This document shows positions 6,467 to 9,333 of a stretch of DNA of 9,333 nt, piece after piece. Both the position numbers and the translations under genes were made by a program. Below the pieces are notes generated by a model. It searched no databases, was not told the DNA's origin, and saw only the letters and a list, made by a program, of their open reading frames with translations. This stretch comes from Oscillospiraceae bacterium (lineage in GTDB: Bacteria > Bacillota > Clostridia > Oscillospirales > Ruminococcaceae), in the NCBI GenBank assembly GCA_014858325.1, contig RKCM01000115.1, forward strand, positions 1 through 9,333, given 5' to 3'. The stretch's first letter is position 1. Every line of letters starts with the position of its first letter.

Positions 6467-7459
6467 TCAGCTGCCAATGCTGGGGTTCAGCCGGTTCAGC
6501 CTTACCGCCACATAGGGGTCCGGCAGCTTGAGCTCGTCGGCCAGATCCTCCTCGGTGGCGTACTTGTCCGCCGCAATGCCCACCAGCACGCTGCAGGTAT
6601 CAAAGCGGCCTTCGGGCGAGAGGGCCGTGATCTTGGCTTCGCCGTCGGCAATGGCGGTCACGACGCCGTTGGCGTCCACGGTGGCCACGCCGGGGTTGCT
6701 GCTGACCCAGGTGATGGGCACGCTGTTCCCGCTGGCCACGGCCACCGAGGCCGTCAGGGTCTCCTGGCTGCCCACCGTCTTCAGGAGCAGGTCGTTTTTG
6801 CTCAGGGTCACCTTGCCGATGTCGGAGGTGACCGTTACGGCGCACCGCAGAGCCTGCCCGTTGGAGGCCAGCGCCGTGATGGTGGCGCTGCCGGTGCTCT
6901 GGGCCGTAACAAGGCCGTGCTCGTCCACCGTGGCCACGCTCTGGTTGCTGCTCATCCACTGGTACGCATAAATAAAGGAATGGTCGGTGTTGACAAGGCG
7001 CAGCTGGGCCGTGGGGTGCAGGTGATCGTACTGGATGGCAAGGCTCAGGTCCTGCTGGTCCAGAGCGGGCTTTTGGGAAGCCTGCTCCTCCCCTTCCTTT
7101 TTCACCGTCACTTTGCAGACGGCCCGGTCGCCCCGGTCCGAGATGGCGGTGATGGTGGCGGTGCCCGCACCGCGGCCCGTCACCTTGCCGTCGCCGTCCA
7201 CCGTGGCCACGGTGGGGTTGCTGCTCATCCAGACGATGAAGTAATAATCGCTCTGCCCGCCCGTATACAGGTACGCGCGGGGGCGGGGGTCTTCGGCGGT
7301 AATTTCCAGCTCCATTTCCGTGACTTCCAGCTCCAAGCTGTGGGAAGCCCCGGGCTGGGGCGCGGGGGCGGCCTGCGCGGGCAGGCCGGAGGCCAGCAGC
7401 AGCCCGCTCAGCGCCAGCGCAGACAGAAGCCGCCCTGTCTGTCGTCCATACTTTTTCAT
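6467..7459 (-). CDS. Secreted protein with three bacterial Ig-like (BIG2) domains
   Basis: The 330-aa product begins with a signal peptide: basic MKKYGRQTGR, a hydrophobic core at 11-25, and a likely cut after AQA at 28-30. Three BIG2 repeats follow at about 43-119, 133-211 and 217-293. Each has the signature W-[MV]-SSN-x-x-VATVD-x-x-G-x-VT and ends with a G-x-A-x-ITA strand. The DNA behind the signature recurs near 6674, 6923 and 7196, showing tandem duplication. The last 36 residues are a charged tail outside the Ig pattern. There is no LPXTG motif, LysM, SLH domain or C-terminal membrane anchor, so the protein may be released or held by a partner. BIG2 domains usually mediate adhesion or act as spacers; no enzyme domain is seen. 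The ribosome site AGGAGGGAG at 7469-7477 supports the ATG at 7459. The gene is transcribed alone. Confidence 0.88.
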   Translation of the reverse strand: MKKYGRQTGRLLSALALSGLLLASGLPAQAAPAPQPGASHSLELEVTEMELEITAEDPRPRAYLYTGGQSDYYFIVWMSSNPTVATVDGDGKVTGRGAGTATITAISDRGDRAVCKVTVKKEGEEQASQKPALDQQDLSLAIQYDHLHPTAQLRLVNTDHSFIYAYQWMSSNQSVATVDEHGLVTAQSTGSATITALASNGQALRCAVTVTSDIGKVTLSKNDLLLKTVGSQETLTASVAVASGNSVPITWVSSNPGVATVDANGVVTAIADGEAKITALSPEGRFDTCSVLVGIAADKYATEEDLADELKLPDPYVAVRLNRLNPSIGS

Positions 7460-7542
7460 CGGGTCGAACTCCCTCCTGTCATGGGGTTTGCAAGATGCCG
7501 CAAGGATGTGATTTTTGGTACAAATTCTTCCACTTACAGCCT

Positions 7543-7571
7543 ATTTTACACGCCGGGGCGGGGTGGGTCAA
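7543..7571 (-). promoter_or_regulatory. Predicted sigma-A promoter of the BIG2 protein gene
   Basis: On the minus strand TTGACC (7571-7566) and TAAAAT (7548-7543) are 17 bp apart. Transcription would start near 7536, giving a leader of about 77 nt. The promoter lies after the rubrerythrin terminator, so the two genes appear to be separate units. Confidence 0.65.
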
Positions 7572-7646
7572 GTTTTTCGCGCCAAATGTCACATTCTCGG
7601 CCCCGGTTTTGTGGGGTCTGCCAAAATTCAGGTGTTTCTTTTGTGC

Positions 7647-7689
7647 AAAAGGCCGCCGCGCCTCCCGGGGTGGGGGAAACGCGGCGGCC
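7647..7689 (-). terminator. Intrinsic terminator of the rubrerythrin gene
   Basis: GGCCGCCGCG (7651-7660) and CGCGGCGGCC (7680-7689) form a perfect 10-bp GC stem around a 19-nt interior that can pair partly within itself. On the minus strand it is followed by TTTT (7650-7647). It begins 15 nt after the rubrerythrin stop codon. The short T run makes it a moderate rather than ideal terminator. Confidence 0.75.
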
Positions 7690-7704
7690 CGTTTTGGTTT
7701 TTGC

Positions 7705-8244
7705 TTACCAGTTGTGCTTTTTCAGCTCAAAGTAGCTCTGGGGGTGTGCGCAGACGGGGCACTTGAGGGGTGCGCTCTTGCCGATGTAGGTGTAACCGCA
7801 GTTGCGGCAGATCCACACCTGCTGCTCCTCGCGGGCAAAGACCTGGCTGTTCTTCAGGTTTTCAGCCAGCTCGCGGTAGCGCTCTTCGTGCTCTTTCTCG
7901 ATCTGGGCCACCATGGTGAAGAGGGCTGCAATCTGATGGAAGCCTTCCTCCTTGGCCTCTTTCGCCATGCGGGGGTACATCTCGGTCCACTCGTCGTGCT
8001 CGCCGGAAGCGGCCATTTCGAGGCAGGCGGCCAGGTCGGGCATGTTGCCGCCGTGCAGGGCCTTGAACCAGATCTTGGCGTGCTCCTTCTCGTTGCCTGC
8101 CGTCTCCTCAAAGATGGCGGCCAGCTGCTCGTAGCCCGCCTTCTTGGCGACGGATGCAAAATAAGTGTACTTGTTGCGGGCCTGGCTCTCGCCTGCAAAG
8201 GCTTCCCACAGGTTTTTCTCGGTTTTGCTGCCTTTCAGTTCCAT
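7705..8244 (-). CDS. rbr: Rubrerythrin
   Basis: Rubrerythrin is a non-haem di-iron peroxidase that reduces hydrogen peroxide in the cytoplasm of anaerobes. The 179-aa protein has the normal two-part layout. A four-helix ferritin-like domain (about 1-138) carries the di-iron ligands: Glu19 in EAFAGESQARNKY, the ExxH at Glu52-His55, and the ExxH at Glu116-His119. A C-terminal rubredoxin-like domain has CRNCG (Cys146, Cys149) and CPVC (Cys162, Cys165) holding one iron. All metal ligands appear to be present. The ATG at 8244 has AAAGGAG at 8254-8260, 9 nt upstream, and begins the conserved MELKGSKTEKNL; a longer reading frame to 8370 would cover the promoter. The gene has its own promoter, terminator and an upstream Fur/PerR-like palindrome, consistent with oxidative stress control. 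Confidence 0.97.
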   Translation of the reverse strand: MELKGSKTEKNLWEAFAGESQARNKYTYFASVAKKAGYEQLAAIFEETAGNEKEHAKIWFKALHGGNMPDLAACLEMAASGEHDEWTEMYPRMAKEAKEEGFHQIAALFTMVAQIEKEHEERYRELAENLKNSQVFAREEQQVWICRNCGYTYIGKSAPLKCPVCAHPQSYFELKKHNW

Positions 8245-8267
8245 AAATGTACTCTCCTTTTCTTGTG

Positions 8268-8327
8268 TGCCGGGGCGACCACCCCTCCGGGATTTTATGC
8301 ACTTCACTCCGGCCGTATGCCGGGGCG
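8268..8327. repeat. Direct repeat and hairpin in the rubrerythrin leader
   Basis: TGCCGGGGCG occurs at 8268-8277 and 8318-8327, 50 bp apart, inside the roughly 100-nt untranslated leader. The outer copy also joins a small stem, CCGGC/GCCGG, at 8309-8323. Both copies could pair with the same partner, so alternative folds are possible. No known riboswitch is recognised. Confidence 0.35.
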
Positions 8328-8348
8328 GTTGTCCTTTGTTCTGAGAAG

Positions 8349-8377
8349 AGTATACCACACCCCGTGGCAAAAATCAA
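8349..8377 (-). promoter_or_regulatory. Extended -10 promoter of rubrerythrin
   Basis: On the minus strand TTGATT (8377-8372) and TATACT (8354-8349) are 17 bp apart, and TGG directly before the -10 supplies the TGn extended element. The transcription start would be near 8342, leaving a leader of about 98 nt. This is one of the strongest looking promoters in the window. Confidence 0.8.
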
Positions 8378-8408
8378 GAATCATTCCTATTTATTCTAAG
8401 AATCATTC
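8376..8408. promoter_or_regulatory. Operator-like repeats with a Fur/PerR-like palindrome upstream of rubrerythrin
   Basis: AAGAATCATTC occurs at 8376-8386 and again at 8398-8408, exactly 22 bp apart, about two turns of the helix. The first copy overlaps the -35 box. Around the second, TTATTCTAAGAATCA (8391-8405) is a 7-1-7 palindrome with one arm mismatch. That is the geometry of Fur-family boxes; it matches the B. subtilis PerR consensus at 9 of 14 arm positions by eye. Rubrerythrin genes are known PerR targets in clostridia. A PerR-type site is therefore plausible but unproven. Confidence 0.5.
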
Positions 8409-8417
8409 GCAGTTATT

Positions 8418-9333
8418 TCAGCTGTGCTGCTTCAACGCGCAGACAGCCAAACTCAGGCCGCTCCACGCCGCCTGATACATCAGCACCGCCGCCAGCGGCA
8501 GGGTGCCGATGCTGCCCGCGTAGGTCAGCAGCACCGCGATGACCACCGAGAACCACACCGACACCAGCTGCACCGTGGTGGCGGTCTGCTCGGCGTTCTG
8601 AGCCTGCTCGGCGGCACGCAGACCGCCCGTCAGGCTGGGGAAGCCCTTGAGGTGGATCATGCAGCAGGTCTCCCGGGCGTTCTCCTCGGGGGCAGCGGGG
8701 GCGGCGGCTCTGGCCGCTGCCAGCGCATCGCACTGCTCCTGATCCAGCAGGGTGATCATCCCCTCGGGCAGGTGGTAGGCCTCGGTGATGTGCCGGGCCG
8801 TCAGGCTGGGATCCGCGCAGGAGACGAGGAGCCGGATGTTCTCCTTCTGCAGCGCTTCCAGCCCCCGGGCGGCATTCCGCCCGCCGACGTAGTGCAGCAC
8901 GAACATGGCGTGCAGACTGCCGGAGACGGCCAGATACAAAATTTGCAGCGCGCCGTTCTGGCTGTGCTGGTCCTCATATTCCGGCTCAGGCAGGGGCACC
9001 CCCTCCTGCTCCATGTACGTTCGGCTGCCGATGAGCACCCGGTTGTTGTCGCACCAGGCCGCAAAGCCGAGGCCGCGGTGGACCTCCAGATCCTTGACGG
9101 GATAGAGGATATCGGTGCGGTCCTCCACGATCTGGCGGAACAGGCCCCGCAGGGTCTCGCAGCTCTGGTTGAGGACGCTGGCCGCGTAGAGGATGGCGCG
9201 GTCGATGCGGCCGCCCTTGAAGATGCGGATGTCCTCCAGCGTCACGCTGTCAGCCGTGAAGAGGTCGTCGGCGTCCACCTGCACGGTGTCCACGCCGCCC
9301 AGCTCCTCAATGGCGGCCCAGCCGGGCACCACA
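8418..9333 (-). CDS. Degenerate P-type ATPase-like membrane protein, 5' end beyond the window
   Basis: About 305 C-terminal residues are visible, open to the right edge. The order of parts follows the cytoplasmic half of a P-type (E1-E2) ATPase. AAIEELGGVDTVQVDADDLFT (about 6-26) sits where the phosphorylation loop DKTGTLT belongs. NRVLIGSRTYMEQEGV (97-112) resembles the nucleotide-domain G(N/S)-x-x-(L/Y)M segment. LQKENIRLLVSCADPSLTARHI (161-182) resembles the TGD region. Two hydrophobic helices (about 254-276 and 279-300) close the protein, as in heavy-metal pumps. Asp20 aligns with the phosphorylated aspartate, but the following KTGT reads ADDL, TGD is lost, and no GDGxND motif is present. 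The frame is intact, so this looks like an inactive relative rather than a decayed gene. Its role, the N-terminal half and its promoter cannot be seen. Confidence 0.65.
   Translation of the reverse strand, partial: VVPGWAAIEELGGVDTVQVDADDLFTADSVTLEDIRIFKGGRIDRAILYAASVLNQSCETLRGLFRQIVEDRTDILYPVKDLEVHRGLGFAAWCDNNRVLIGSRTYMEQEGVPLPEPEYEDQHSQNGALQILYLAVSGSLHAMFVLHYVGGRNAARGLEALQKENIRLLVSCADPSLTARHITEAYHLPEGMITLLDQEQCDALAAARAAAPAAPEENARETCCMIHLKGFPSLTGGLRAAEQAQNAEQTATTVQLVSVWFSVVIAVLLTYAGSIGTLPLAAVLMYQAAWSGLSLAVCALKQHS

Noticed and set aside
8245..8370. N-terminal extension of rubrerythrin to 8370
   Set aside because: It would cover the predicted promoter and leader, and the added residues do not resemble rubrerythrin.

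Overview
The window looks like chromosomal core DNA from a GC-rich, anaerobic gut Firmicute of the Oscillospiraceae/Ruminococcaceae, probably close to Faecalibacterium, Gemmiger or Subdoligranulum. The evidence is strongly GC-biased codon use, clean AGGAG ribosome binding sites, sigma-A type promoters in AT-rich gaps, a rubrerythrin, and hairpin-rich intergenic repeats of a style I associate with these genomes. The genus is an inference and was not tested.

Positions 1-4881 (minus strand) hold the shared branched-chain amino acid pathway, transcribed as ilvB-ilvN-ilvC and then ilvD, which runs off the left edge. IlvB and IlvN together form acetohydroxyacid synthase, IlvC is ketol-acid reductoisomerase, and IlvD is dihydroxy-acid dehydratase. 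All the steps from pyruvate to the 2-keto acids of valine and isoleucine are therefore here in order. ilvB has its own promoter and a leader of about 100 nt with a small inverted repeat. ilvN is tightly coupled to ilvB. Between ilvC and ilvD sit a 114-bp palindromic MITE-like element and a terminator-type hairpin, which could separate ilvD expression from ilvBNC.

Positions 5066-6401 (plus strand) hold a divergently transcribed DUF815-type AAA+ ATPase gene with its own promoter and a very strong terminator. A third copy of the hairpin repeat follows it. Positions 6467-7571 (minus) encode a secreted protein with three bacterial Ig-like (BIG2) domains and a good promoter. Positions 7647-8408 (minus) hold a rubrerythrin gene with terminator, extended -10 promoter and a Fur/PerR-like palindrome upstream of the -35. 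Positions 8418-9333 (minus) are the C-terminal part of a P-type-ATPase-like membrane protein whose catalytic motifs are degenerate; it runs off the right edge.

Most of the window is ordinary metabolism. The points most worth a second look are the apparent pseudo-P-type ATPase, the operator-like repeats at the rubrerythrin promoter, and the palindromic element plus terminator inside the ilv cluster. I see no defence system, CRISPR array, RNA gene or complete transposon.
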